DNA of 64,000 nt from Pseudomonadota bacterium (GTDB taxonomy: Bacteria; Myxococcota_A; Polyangia; Polyangiales; Polyangiaceae): assembly GCA_023431345.1 (NCBI GenBank), contig JAEYWK010000100.1:30525-94524 (forward strand), in the 5' to 3' direction. The position numbers and the translations under genes are program-made. This document shows, one piece after another, positions 47,184-58,166 of this stretch (within the stretch, counting starts at the first letter, position 1; each line of letters starts with the position of its first letter). The notes below the pieces were generated by a model, which saw only the letters and a list, made by a program, of their open reading frames with translations, was not told where the DNA came from and ran no database searches.

Positions 47184-47202
47184 CGGCTCGCAGCGCGAGC
47201 CG
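47184..47202 (+). other. Stable hairpin in the leader of the carboxylase gene
   Basis: CGGCTCGC (47184-47191) and GCGAGCCG (47195-47202) form a perfect 8-bp stem with loop AGC in the 277-bp gap between UAAP2 and the carboxylase gene. No second ACGR-loop hairpin, ykkC-I or guanidine-III motif was found in this gap. It may attenuate or protect the mRNA. Confidence 0.45.
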
Positions 47203-47385
47203 GAACGGCGGGCGCAACGACTCAGCACTCAACGAACACGAAGAATCCGGAAGCCCGAGGGCCCGGGCCAATCTTGGAAAATCGGGATTGAGCCCCTGGT
47301 TAGCCAACAACACTGAACCGGTGATGTCTACGAAGCGGTTCGGGTCCTCTGGCTTCCTGATTCTTCGCGTTCCACGGCCTGATCC

Positions 47386-50300
47386 ATGTTCGATACCGTA
47401 TTGATTGCCAACCGCGGCGAGATCGCTTGCCGCGTGATTCGTACCCTCAAGCGCCTCGGGGTTCGCTCGGTCGCCGTTTATTCGGAGGCCGATCGGCACG
47501 CGCGCCACGTGCTCGACGCCGACGTGGCGGTGTGCGTCGGTCCCGCGCCCGCGAAGCAGAGCTACTTGAACGCCGACGCGGTGCTGCAGGCCGCTCGCCA
47601 GACGGGGGCCCAAGCCATACACCCTGGCTACGGCTTCTTGAGCGAGAACACCAAGTTCGCGGAGGCGGCGGAGGCGCGCGGCATCGCCTTCGTGGGGCCG
47701 ACCTCGGAGCAGATCTCCAAATTCGGCTTGAAGCACACCGCGCGCGCGCTCGCCAAGGCGGCCGGCGTCCCGCTGCTGCCGGGCAGCGAGCTGCTCGGGA
47801 GCTTGGAAGAAGCGCAGCGGGAGGCGGCGCGCATCGGCTTTCCCGTGATGCTCAAGAGCTCGGCGGGCGGGGGCGGCATCGGCATGTCGCTGTGCCGGAG
47901 CGCGGACGAGCTCCGGGCCGCGTTCGATACGGTGCGCAGGCTGAGCCAGAACAATTTCGGTGACGCGAGCGTCTACCTCGAGCGCTTCGTGCAGCGCGCT
48001 CGCCACATCGAGGTGCAGCTGTTCGGTGACGGCCGGGGCGACGTGATCTCGCTCGGCGAGCGCGACTGCTCTGCTCAGCGTCGTAACCAAAAGGTGATCG
48101 AAGAGACGCCTGCTCCCAACTTGGAGCCAGGCTTGCGCCACGCCCTGCACGAGGCGGCGGTGGTGCTCGGTAAGAGCGTCGGCTATCGCTCGGCGGGCAC
48201 GGTCGAGTTCGTGTTCGACGCGGAACGGCGTGAGTTCTACTTCTTGGAGGTCAATACGCGCCTGCAAGTCGAGCACGGCGTGACCGAGCTGGTGATGGGG
48301 GTCGACTTGGTCGAGTGGATGCTGCGCACCGCCGCCGGGGAGCCCCCGAACCTGGCGGAGTTTCGCGGGCGGGCGCCGCAAGGCCACGCCATTCAGGTGC
48401 GCGTGTACGCCGAGGATCCGTCGCGTGATTTCAAGCCCAGCTCCGGTCTGCTCACCGAGGTGGCGCTGCCGGACGTGCGCGTCGACGGCTGGGTCGAGCG
48501 CGGCACGGAGGTGTCCGCCTTCTACGATCCGCTGCTGGCGAAGATCATGGTGCACGCGCCCGATCGCCCCGCGGCGCTCGAGCAGCTGCGCCGCGCCCTC
48601 GACGAGACTCGCCTCGGCGGCATAGAGACCAACCTCGCCTACTTGCGCCACCTCGCGGAGGATCCGGTGGTCGTCGCCGGTGAAACGACCACCGCGCACC
48701 TGCGCAGCGTGGTCTTCACTTCCACGAGCGTCGAGGTGCTGTCGCCCGGCACCTTCAGCATCGTGGTCGAGCATCCGGGCCGGCTGGGCTACTGGAACGT
48801 CGGCATCCCGCCGTCAGGGCCGATGGACTCGCTGGCGCTGCGGCTGGCGAACCGCGTCGTCGGCAATCCGGACACGGCCGCCGGCCTCGAGCTCACCATG
48901 TCGGGGCCGACGCTGCGCTTCCAGAGCGACGCGATCGTGGCCCTCGGCGGCGCCGCCATGACCGCGACGCTCGATGAAGCGCCGGTGCCCGCGTACGAGC
49001 CAATCGCCGTAAGAGCCGGGCAGACCCTGAAGCTCTCGCAGGTGGGGGACGCAGGCGCGCGCAGCTACTTGGCGCTGCGCGGTGGTCTCGACGTGCCCGC
49101 TTATCTCGGCAGTCGCACGACCTTCACGCTGGGCGGCTTCGGCGGTCATGGCGGTCGCGTGCTGCGGCGCGGCGACATCCTGCATTTCGGAGGCACGGCG
49201 CCGATCGACGAGCCACGCCCGCTCGCAGCCGCGCTCCGCCCCCCCATCACGCGCAGCTGGCAGCTCGGGGTGCTGTACGGTCCCCACGGCGCGCCCGATT
49301 TCTTCAAGCCGGCCGACATCGACATGCTGCTGTCGACCGAGTGGGAGGTGCACTACAACTCGAATCGCACGGGGGTGCGCCTGGTCGGACCCAAGCCGGA
49401 GTGGGCGCGCCCCGACGGCGGAGAGGCGGGCCTGCACCCGTCCAACATCCACGACGTCGCTTACGCGATAGGCTCGATCGACTTCACCGGTGACATGCCG
49501 ATCCTGCTCGGTCCCGATGGGCCGAGCTTGGGCGGCTTCGTGTGCCCCGGCGTCGTGGCCACCGCCGAGCTGTGGAAGATGGGGCAGCTTCGCCCCGGTG
49601 ATCGCGTGCGCCTGGTCTCGCTGTCGGAGGCGCAGGCGGCGGCGCTCGAATCGGCACAAAAACAGCTGATCGAGCGGCGCGAAGGCCCGCCCCCGAGCCC
49701 GCTCGTCAGCGTGGCGCCAGCCGGCGCGATCGTGCGGCAAGAGCCGGCCACCGAGTCGCGGGTGCAGGTGGTGTACCGCCGCGCTGGCGACCGTTACTTG
49801 CTCGTCGAGTACGGCCCGCTCGTGCTCGACCTGCGGCTGCGCTTCCGCGTGCACGCCCTGCAAACGTGGCTCGAGCGGAGCAAGCTCGCGGGCATCGTCG
49901 ACCTGACCCCCGGCGTACGTTCGCTGCAGATTCATTTCGACCCCCATCAGCTGAGCTCGGCGCGCTTGATGTCGGCGCTGGAGGTGGCGGAGCGTGAGCT
50001 CGCCAGCATCGACGACGTGAAGGTGCCGACGCGCACCGTCCACCTGCCGCTGTCTTGGGACGACCCGCAGACGCAGCTGGCGATCTCGCGCTACACGACC
50101 TCCGTGCGCCCCGACGCGCCGTGGTGCCCGAGCAACATCGAGTTCATCCGCCGCATCAACGGCTTGTCGTCGGTCGACGACGTGTACCGCACGGTGTTTG
50201 GTGCGAGCTACCTGGTCTTGGGGCTGGGTGACGTCTACCTGGGCGCGCCCGTCGCGACGCCGGTCGATCCGCGGCACCGCCTGGTGACGACGAAATACAA

Positions 50301-50994
50301 CCCCGCCCGCACCTGGACTCCCGAGAACGCAGTCGGCATCGGCGGAGCCTACATGTGCATCTACGGCATGGAGGGGCCCGGCGGCTACCAGTTCGTCGGG
50401 CGCACGCTGCAGGTGTACAGCCGCTTCCGTCCGCTGCAGAAGGGCGAGGCAGCCGCGCCGTGGCTCTTGAGGTTCTTCGACCAAATCCGCTTCTATCCGG
50501 TGTCGGCGGAGGAGCTGCTCGAGCAACGCGAGGCGTTCCCGCACGGCAAGCTCGACGTTCGCATCGAGGAAGGCACCTTCGAGCTGCGCGCCTACGAGCG
50601 CTTCTTGTCGGAGAACCAGGCTTCCATCGCCGCCGCCAAGGCGGCGCAGCAAGCTGCCTTCGAGGCCGAACGCCAGCGCTGGATCGACAGTGGCCAGCTC
50701 AGCTTCAGCAGCGAGGCGCAGGCGGGGGCCGGGAGCGGTGAGCCGAGCGCTGACCTCGCTCCCGGCAGCGAAGCGGTCGAGTCGCACGTGCCCGGTAGCG
50801 TGTGGAAGATCGAGGTCAAGGTGGGGGAACAGGTCAAGCGCGGTCAGACGCTGCTCGTGGTCGAGTCGATGAAGATGGAGATCAGCGTCGAGTCGCCTAG
50901 CGATGGCGTGGTGTCGGAGCTGCTGGTCGCGGAGGGGCGAGCCGTCGCCCCGGGGCAGCGGATCGCCGTTCTTCGCCGCGAGGTGTCGGCATGA
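47386..50994 (+). CDS. Biotin-dependent guanidine/urea carboxylase
   Basis: A 1202-residue multidomain enzyme. Biotin carboxylase (1-445; FDTVLIANRGEIACRVI, ATP-grasp KSSAGGGGIGMS, FYFLEVNTRLQVEHGVTE), KipA/AHS2-like carboxyltransferase half (about 450-770; GRLGYWNVGIPPSGPMDSLA), KipI/AHS1-like half (about 790-1010), and a C-terminal biotinyl domain with the biotinylated Lys1163 in ESMKMEIS. It carboxylates guanidine (or urea) with bicarbonate and ATP. The guanidine-II riboswitch and deiminase genes favour guanidine; the short gap between substrates cannot be resolved from the motifs. Its stop overlaps the hydrolase gene (ATGA). Confidence 0.93.
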   Translation: MFDTVLIANRGEIACRVIRTLKRLGVRSVAVYSEADRHARHVLDADVAVCVGPAPAKQSYLNADAVLQAARQTGAQAIHPGYGFLSENTKFAEAAEARGIAFVGPTSEQISKFGLKHTARALAKAAGVPLLPGSELLGSLEEAQREAARIGFPVMLKSSAGGGGIGMSLCRSADELRAAFDTVRRLSQNNFGDASVYLERFVQRARHIEVQLFGDGRGDVISLGERDCSAQRRNQKVIEETPAPNLEPGLRHALHEAAVVLGKSVGYRSAGTVEFVFDAERREFYFLEVNTRLQVEHGVTELVMGVDLVEWMLRTAAGEPPNLAEFRGRAPQGHAIQVRVYAEDPSRDFKPSSGLLTEVALPDVRVDGWVERGTEVSAFYDPLLAKIMVHAPDRPAALEQLRRALDETRLGGIETNLAYLRHLAEDPVVVAGETTTAHLRSVVFTSTSVEVLSPGTFSIVVEHPGRLGYWNVGIPPSGPMDSLALRLANRVVGNPDTAAGLELTMSGPTLRFQSDAIVALGGAAMTATLDEAPVPAYEPIAVRAGQTLKLSQVGDAGARSYLALRGGLDVPAYLGSRTTFTLGGFGGHGGRVLRRGDILHFGGTAPIDEPRPLAAALRPPITRSWQLGVLYGPHGAPDFFKPADIDMLLSTEWEVHYNSNRTGVRLVGPKPEWARPDGGEAGLHPSNIHDVAYAIGSIDFTGDMPILLGPDGPSLGGFVCPGVVATAELWKMGQLRPGDRVRLVSLSEAQAAALESAQKQLIERREGPPPSPLVSVAPAGAIVRQEPATESRVQVVYRRAGDRYLLVEYGPLVLDLRLRFRVHALQTWLERSKLAGIVDLTPGVRSLQIHFDPHQLSSARLMSALEVAERELASIDDVKVPTRTVHLPLSWDDPQTQLAISRYTTSVRPDAPWCPSNIEFIRRINGLSSVDDVYRTVFGASYLVLGLGDVYLGAPVATPVDPRHRLVTTKYNPARTWTPENAVGIGGAYMCIYGMEGPGGYQFVGRTLQVYSRFRPLQKGEAAAPWLLRFFDQIRFYPVSAEELLEQREAFPHGKLDVRIEEGTFELRAYERFLSENQASIAAAKAAQQAAFEAERQRWIDSGQLSFSSEAQAGAGSGEPSADLAPGSEAVESHVPGSVWKIEVKVGEQVKRGQTLLVVESMKMEISVESPSDGVVSELLVAEGRAVAPGQRIAVLRREVSA

Positions 50995-52674
50995 AAGAGA
51001 GCGTCTCAGAGCTCGTTCAGAGCTTCCGGAGCGGGGCCAAGGATCCACGGAAGGAGCTGCTGGCGCGGCTCGAGCGCATCGAGGCAGCAGGAGACCAACC
51101 GATCTGGGTATCGCGCTTCGACCGATCTGCGCTGCTCGCCCAGCTCGAAGCGGCCGACGTCGCGGGCCCGCTCTACGGCGTGCCGTTCGCGGTCAAAGAC
51201 AACATCGACGTCGCGGGGCTGCCGACGACGGCTGCGTGCCCAGAGTTTTCCTATCGTCCCGCGCGCCACGCCTGCGTGGTCGAGCGCCTGGTCCAGGCCG
51301 GTGCCATCGTGCTCGGCAAGACGAACCTCGACCAGTTTGCGACGGGTTTGGTCGGCACGCGTTCCCCGTACGGCATCTGCAGCTCGGTCTTCGACAGTCG
51401 CTACATCTCGGGGGGGTCGAGCTCGGGCTCGGCGGTGGCGGTGGCCAAGGGGCTCGCCGCGTTCTCGCTCGGCACCGACACCGCAGGCTCCGGGCGCGTG
51501 CCGGCCGCGTTCAACGACCTAGTCGGAGTCAAGCCGACGCGCGGTCTGCTCAGCACGCGCGGCGTCGTGCCCGCGTGCCGTTCGCTCGACTGCGTGTCCA
51601 TCTTCACGCACGATCTGAGCGACGCCGAGCTGATCCTCGAGCTGACCGCTGGCTACGACGTGGACGATCCGTATTCGCGGGCGCGCGAGCCCGTGACCTC
51701 GCTCGGCGACGCGCGGCCGCGCTTGGCGGTGCCGCGCGACGCGGACCTGGAGTTCTTCGGCGACGCGGAGAGCGCTGAAGCGTTCGCGGCGGCGGTGGAG
51801 CGGGCCCGGTCTTTCGGCGCCGAAATCATCCGCTTCGACTTCGCGCCGTTTCGCGAGACGGCCGCGCTGCTCTACACGGGGCCTTGGGTGGCCGAGCGGC
51901 TGGCAACGGTGGCCGAGCTGCTCGCGGCGAACCCCGACGCGATTCACCCCATCGTTCGCGCCATCTGCGAGGGGGGCAAGAAATTCGACGCCCAGGCGAC
52001 GTTCAAGGCCTTCTACGCGCTCGCAGAGCTACGGAAGCGAGCGGCGCCCGTGCTCGAGGCCTGCGACGCGCTGCTGCTGCCGACGGCGCCCACGCACTAC
52101 ACGATCGAAGAAGTGCAGGCCAACCCGATCGAGCTGAACTCGCGCAACGGCACGTACACGAACTTCGTGAACCTGCTCGATCTGTCGGCGCTGGCCGTGC
52201 CTTCGGGGTTCAAGCGCTCAGGGCTGCCGTTCGGGGTCACGCTCATGGCGCGCGCCTTTCACGAGCCGCGCCTGCTGGAGCTGGGGCGGAGCTTGGCGGG
52301 CGAAGCGACCGTCGCGGCGAGGCCGGCGCCTGGCTGCGTGTGGCTGGCCGTCGCGGGGGCCCACCTGTCGGGGCAGCCGCTCAACCACGAGCTCGTCAGC
52401 CGCGGCGCGCGGCGCGTGCGCACGACGACCACTTCACCGGAATATCGCCTGTACGCGCTCGACACCGTGCCGGCGAAGCCGGGCTTGGTCTTCTCGCCTG
52501 CCGACGGCGGGCGAGCCATCGAGGTCGAGATTTGGGAGCTGACCCGAGAAGCGTTCGGCTCGTTCGTCGCTCAGATCCCCGCGCCGATGACGATCGGCAT
52601 GACCCGGCTCGCCGACGGCTCGCTCGTGAAAGGCTTCAGCTGCGAGCCGTTCGCCTTGACGGGAGCCCTCGACA

Positions 52675-54122
<1,448 letters not shown>

Positions 54123-54126
<4 letters not shown>

Positions 54127-54791
54127 GCGCTCTCCTTAGCCCCCGGCGAGAGCTCACGGTGAGGAATCATCAGCCACACTTCGGTCCGGCCGCTCTCGGC
54201 GCGACACTCGAGCGAGAGCCCGTGGGCCCGCGCCGCGCGCAGGGCCAGCGAGAGCCCGAGGCCCGCGCCGCCAGCGCGCGTCGAGACTCCCCAGGTCAGC
54301 GCCTGCTCGAACGCGAGCGTGAAGCCGAGCCCGTCGTCCCACACGCAAAAGCCTGCTCGTTCGCCGAGCACCACGCGCACCCCGGCGCGGCTGCGTCGGG
54401 CTTCGAGCGCGTTCTGGAGCAGCTCGCCGAGCGCTAGCCCCAGAAGCTCTCGGTCGCAGGTCAGCCCCTGCGCGTCGGCGCCGCCGTCTTCGATGGCAAA
54501 GGCAGCGTCACGCGCGTCTACCCCCGCCGCGTCACAGCCGAGCTCGAGGAGCCGCTTCAAGGAGGTGGGCTCTTTGCGTCCGCCGACCCGCGCGAGCTCG
54601 CGGAGGCGCGCCGACAGCCGGCGGAGCCGCGCGAGCTCTTCCCGGAGCGAGGCCGCGTCCTCGTCGTCGAGTGGCTCCTTGCGCTCCGCGCGCAGGGCGA
54701 CCGATAGTAGCAAGTTCACCGGCCCCTGCAGCTCGTGACCGACCTCGGCCGCCAGGGCACCCAAAACTGCGCGGCTCCGAGCACGCTCCAC
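54123..54791 (-). CDS. Short sensor-less histidine kinase
   Basis: About 222 residues: H-box AAEVGHELQGPVNLLL, N-box LLQNALEARR and ATP lid VWDDGLGFTL with GGAGLGLSLALRAARAHG. No sensor domain or membrane helix precedes the H-box. GTG at 54791 is taken as the start because the frame upstream would run through a divergent gene; the true start could be a few codons different. It overlaps the response regulator gene by four bases, so the two form a cognate pair. Signal input must come from another protein. Confidence 0.75.
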
Positions 54792-54815
54792 GCCGAGTAG
54801 GCTATCATTTGCGCC

Positions 54816-55142
54816 GTGAGCACCGCTGTCTTGTTCGTCTACGGCTCGCTCAAGCGGGGCGGTCGCCATCACGAGCTGATGGCGGGGGCTCGCTTTCTCG
54901 GTGTCGCAGAAACGTCGTCCGGCTATGAGCTCTCGGCGCTGGCTTCGGGTGACTACTGGGCCCTCGTGCAGGGGCCGGGCTCGCTCGGAAGCGTCCCCGG
55001 AGAGCTGTTCGAGATAGACTGCGCGCGCCTGCCCGCTCTCGACGAGTTCGAGGGCGAAGAGTACGTGCGGGGTGACGTCCCGATCCGCGAAATCTCCGGG
55101 GAAATTCGCTTCGCCCTCGCTTACCTGCGAAAGCCGCGCTAA
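54816..55142 (+). CDS. Gamma-glutamylcyclotransferase-like protein
   Basis: A 108-residue protein of the GGCT/AIG2-like fold. The FVYGSLKRGG motif (residues 7-16) and LDEFEGEEYVRGDVPI with the likely catalytic Glu79 identify the family, which makes 5-oxoproline from gamma-glutamyl amines or peptides. Start GTG at 54816. Divergent from the short kinase, 24 bp apart. Confidence 0.85.
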   Translation: MSTAVLFVYGSLKRGGRHHELMAGARFLGVAETSSGYELSALASGDYWALVQGPGSLGSVPGELFEIDCARLPALDEFEGEEYVRGDVPIREISGEIRFALAYLRKPR

Positions 55143-55188
55143 GTTTGGTGGTTCCGTCGCTCGAGCGCTCTTGACGCTCGAGGAAAGC

Positions 55189-57534
55189 GTGAGCGAGCGT
55201 GGCACCTTGTCGCTAGACTCTTTCCAGATCTTATCCACCCCGGTTTGGGTCTTCGATTTCGGCAAGCGCCGGGTCACGTGGGCGAACCAAGCCGCCGTCG
55301 CCTTCTGGCAGGCCGAGTCCGAGGCGCAGCTGCTCCTGCGTGACTTCGGCAAAGACCTGTCTCTGGCGAGTGAAGGGCGGCTCATCGGCTACGCCGAGCG
55401 TCTGCGGACCGAGCGCCGTCTCACGGAGCAGTGGACCTTCTATCCCAAGTCCGGGCCCGTGACCGTGACGTGCACGTTCTCGCTCATGGCGGCCGCCGCG
55501 GGCGAGGGGCCTGCGTTCTTGGTCGAGGCCACGCCGGTCGTGGTGAGCGGCGTGAGTGACACCCTGCGCGTGGTCGAGGCGTTCCGCCATACCACCGCGC
55601 TGGTGAGCGTGATCGGCGTCGACGGGCAGATCTTGATGGAGAACCCGGCCGTGGTCCGCACCTACGGTCACCTGCGCGCGACGCCCGGCAACGACGCCTT
55701 CAGCGTGCGCTTCTCCGACCCCGACGACGCCGCGCGTGCGCTGCACCGCGTCCGAAACGGAAAAGAGTTCGTGGAAGAAGTTTGGGTGAGCACGCTCGAG
55801 GGTCAGCGTCGGCACGCCATCGAGGCGCGGCCGACCACGGACCCCGTCACGGGCGGTCGCGCCATTCTCCTCAGCGAAATCGACGTCACCTTCCGCTACG
55901 AAGCCGAGGAGGTCGTGCGGCGCGTGTACTCCGAGCTCGAGTCGCGCGTCAAAGAGCGCACGCTCGAGCTCGAGCGCCTCAACCGCGAGCTCGGGGAAGA
56001 GCGCCAGTTCGTCTCCGCCGTGCTCGAGACCGTCGGCTCGCCGCTGATCGTCGCCGACGCCTACGGCACCATCGTGCGCGTGAACCGCGCGCTGTGCGAG
56101 CTGACCGGCTACAGCGCGGAAGAGCTCACCGGCAAGGCGCTGTGGGAGGTGCTGCTCGCGCCGCCCGACGCCGAGCTCGTCGAGCGCGCCTTCGCCCAGC
56201 ACGGTCCGCGCTTTCACCTCGTCATGCCCAAGAACCTCGAAGGCGCCATCCGCACCAAGTCGGGGGAGGCCCGCACCGTGTCGTGGACGAACGCGGCCCT
56301 GCTCGACATGAGCGGTCTGACCGAATACGTGATCGGCGCTGGCGTCGACGTCACGGATCGCAAGGAGTTCCAGGTTCGGCTGCAGATCAGCGACCGCATG
56401 GCCTCGATCGGCACGCTGGCCGCGGGCGTGGCGCACGGCATCAACAACCCGCTCGCCTACGTGATCGCCAACCTCGACTACGTGCGCAGCAAGCTGGCCG
56501 CGCCGTGGGGGCAGCTCCCGCCGGACGAGGTGCGCGAGGTGCGCGACCTCGTCGACGAGAGCCTGGAGGGGGCCGATCGCGTGCGCCGCATCGTTGGCGA
56601 CCTGCGCTCGTTCTCGCGCCAGGTCGACGAGCGTGTCCAGCCCGTCGACCTCGTCAGCGTCATCGAGCGCGCGCTCAACATGGCCATGAACGAGATCCGG
56701 CATCGGGCACGGGTCGTGCTCTCGCTGGAGCGAGTGCCGAAGATCCTGGGCACGGAGTCGAAGCTCGGCCAGGTCGTGCTCAACCTGCTCGTGAACGCGG
56801 CGCAGGCCATCGAGGCGGGCAACGTGGAGAGCAACTCGATCACGGTGCGCACGCTGCTGGACAAGCATGGCCGCCCCCGCGTCGAGATTCAGGACACGGG
56901 CGTCGGCATCCCCGAAGAGTACCTGCGTCGCGTGTTCGATCCGTTCTTCACGACCAAACCCGTCGGCGTGGGCACGGGGCTCGGCCTCAGCATCGCTCAC
57001 CGCATCGTCAGCGAGTTCGGCGGCGAAATCGGCATCGAGAGCCAGCACCAAAAGGGTACGTCGGTCTGGTTCGCGCTGGAAGCGGCGCCGCTCGAGGCGC
57101 CGACCCCCACCAAGCCGCCCACCTTCCCGCCGCCGTCGAATCGCCCGCACGCCGCGCGCATCCTCATCGTCGACGACGAGCCGGCCATCTTGCGCGCGCT
57201 CAGCCGCGTGCTCTCTGGTTTTCAGGTCACGCGCGCGCTCTCCGGCAAGGAAGCGATCGCCCACATCGAGAGCTCAGGGCCGTTCGACGTCGTCTTCTGC
57301 GACGTGATGATGCCCGAGCTGTCGGGCCTCGACGTGTACGAGCGAGCCAAGCAGGTTTGCCCGGGGCAAGAGCAGCGCATCGTGTTCATCACGGGCGGCG
57401 CGTTCACCGAGCAGACGGCGGCGTTCATCGATAACATCGACAACCCCAAGCTCGGCAAGCCCTTCGACGCAGGTGAGGTGCGGGCGCTCGTGAAGGCGCT
57501 CACCCGCGAGCCGATCGTCGAGCGCGAAGCGTGA
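55189..57534 (+). CDS. Hybrid PAS histidine kinase with C-terminal receiver
   Basis: A 781-residue cytoplasmic sensor. Start GTG at 55189 has AGGAAA upstream. PAS-like modules (about 10-130 and 130-240), a coiled coil (ELESRVKERTLELERLNREL), a PAS domain (LETVGSPLIVADAYGTIVRV), HisKA with His416 in GVAHGINNPLAYV, HATPase (LLVNAAQAIEAGN, DTGVGIPEEYL), and a receiver with D705 (CDVMMPELSG). The residue after the H-box histidine is Gly where most such kinases have Glu. No obvious partner operon; PilZ gene downstream. Confidence 0.9.
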   Translation: MSERGTLSLDSFQILSTPVWVFDFGKRRVTWANQAAVAFWQAESEAQLLLRDFGKDLSLASEGRLIGYAERLRTERRLTEQWTFYPKSGPVTVTCTFSLMAAAAGEGPAFLVEATPVVVSGVSDTLRVVEAFRHTTALVSVIGVDGQILMENPAVVRTYGHLRATPGNDAFSVRFSDPDDAARALHRVRNGKEFVEEVWVSTLEGQRRHAIEARPTTDPVTGGRAILLSEIDVTFRYEAEEVVRRVYSELESRVKERTLELERLNRELGEERQFVSAVLETVGSPLIVADAYGTIVRVNRALCELTGYSAEELTGKALWEVLLAPPDAELVERAFAQHGPRFHLVMPKNLEGAIRTKSGEARTVSWTNAALLDMSGLTEYVIGAGVDVTDRKEFQVRLQISDRMASIGTLAAGVAHGINNPLAYVIANLDYVRSKLAAPWGQLPPDEVREVRDLVDESLEGADRVRRIVGDLRSFSRQVDERVQPVDLVSVIERALNMAMNEIRHRARVVLSLERVPKILGTESKLGQVVLNLLVNAAQAIEAGNVESNSITVRTLLDKHGRPRVEIQDTGVGIPEEYLRRVFDPFFTTKPVGVGTGLGLSIAHRIVSEFGGEIGIESQHQKGTSVWFALEAAPLEAPTPTKPPTFPPPSNRPHAARILIVDDEPAILRALSRVLSGFQVTRALSGKEAIAHIESSGPFDVVFCDVMMPELSGLDVYERAKQVCPGQEQRIVFITGGAFTEQTAAFIDNIDNPKLGKPFDAGEVRALVKALTREPIVEREA

Positions 57535-57586
57535 GGCCGCCGCTCATCCCCGAATCTTAAGGCGATGGGCCGCCGCTTATCGAAGC

Positions 57587-57612
57587 CGAATCGCCCGCTC
57601 GTCGGCGATTCG
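57587..57612 (+). terminator. Hairpin after the hybrid kinase gene
   Basis: CGAATCGCC (57587-57595) and GGCGATTCG (57604-57612) make a perfect 9-bp stem with an 8-nt loop, 53 nt after the stop codon. A short GTGAAAATGG follows, so uridines are absent on the sense strand. Confidence 0.45.
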
Positions 57613-57693
57613 TGAAAATGGCCCTTGGCCGCCGACGCAAACTTGGCCCGCGGCGCGCTCGGCCTCGTACCATTTCGCTTCGGAGGTTCTTCG

Positions 57694-58107
57694 ATGCGCC
57701 GCACCCCCACCAAAGCTCAACGTCGCTCCACTCGTCGCAGCGTACGCCTGGCCTGCCAGGTCGTTCGTGAACGCGACTTCCAGCTCGTCGCCGACCGCAT
57801 CGTGAACCTCTCCGAGACGGGGCTGATGGTGAGCCCGGCCGATCCCGCGCTCACCGGCGAGCGCCTGATCGTTTCATTTCAAATCCCCCACTCCGGCTAC
57901 TGGGTCGACGCCGAAGCGACCGTCGCGCGCGTCGTCCACGGCCGTCGTCCTGGAGAGCACACGCGGGCTTTGGCCCTTGAGCTCGAGAACGTCGAAGAGA
58001 TTCCGCAGATGCTGCTGGAGCGCGCGCTGAAGCGCTGCCCGCCGACGCCGCCCGGCCACCGCCACGGGCGCCGTGGCGTGACGGCGCTGGCGCAGCTCCT
58101 GGGCTAG
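57694..58107 (+). CDS. PilZ-domain protein
   Basis: A 137-residue protein with GGAGG 7 nt before the ATG. It has the basic entry motif RRSTRRSVRLACQVVRER and the second motif IVNLSETGLMVSPADPALTG (D/NxSxxG form), which bind cyclic di-GMP in this family. The C-terminal tail is basic. The EAL regulator elsewhere in the window shows that the organism uses cyclic di-GMP. Confidence 0.88.
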   Translation: MRRTPTKAQRRSTRRSVRLACQVVRERDFQLVADRIVNLSETGLMVSPADPALTGERLIVSFQIPHSGYWVDAEATVARVVHGRRPGEHTRALALELENVEEIPQMLLERALKRCPPTPPGHRHGRRGVTALAQLLG

Positions 58108-58166
58108 GCCGCTCGAACGGCGCCGCCCTCCCCGCGCGCGGGCGCAGTTGGCGCGCTGGACCGACC

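Noticed and set aside
47108..47404. 98-residue open frame after UAAP2, start overlapping its stop (TGATG)
   Set aside because: Composition looks random, it overlaps the carboxylase start, and it has no family resemblance; a non-coding leader is more likely.
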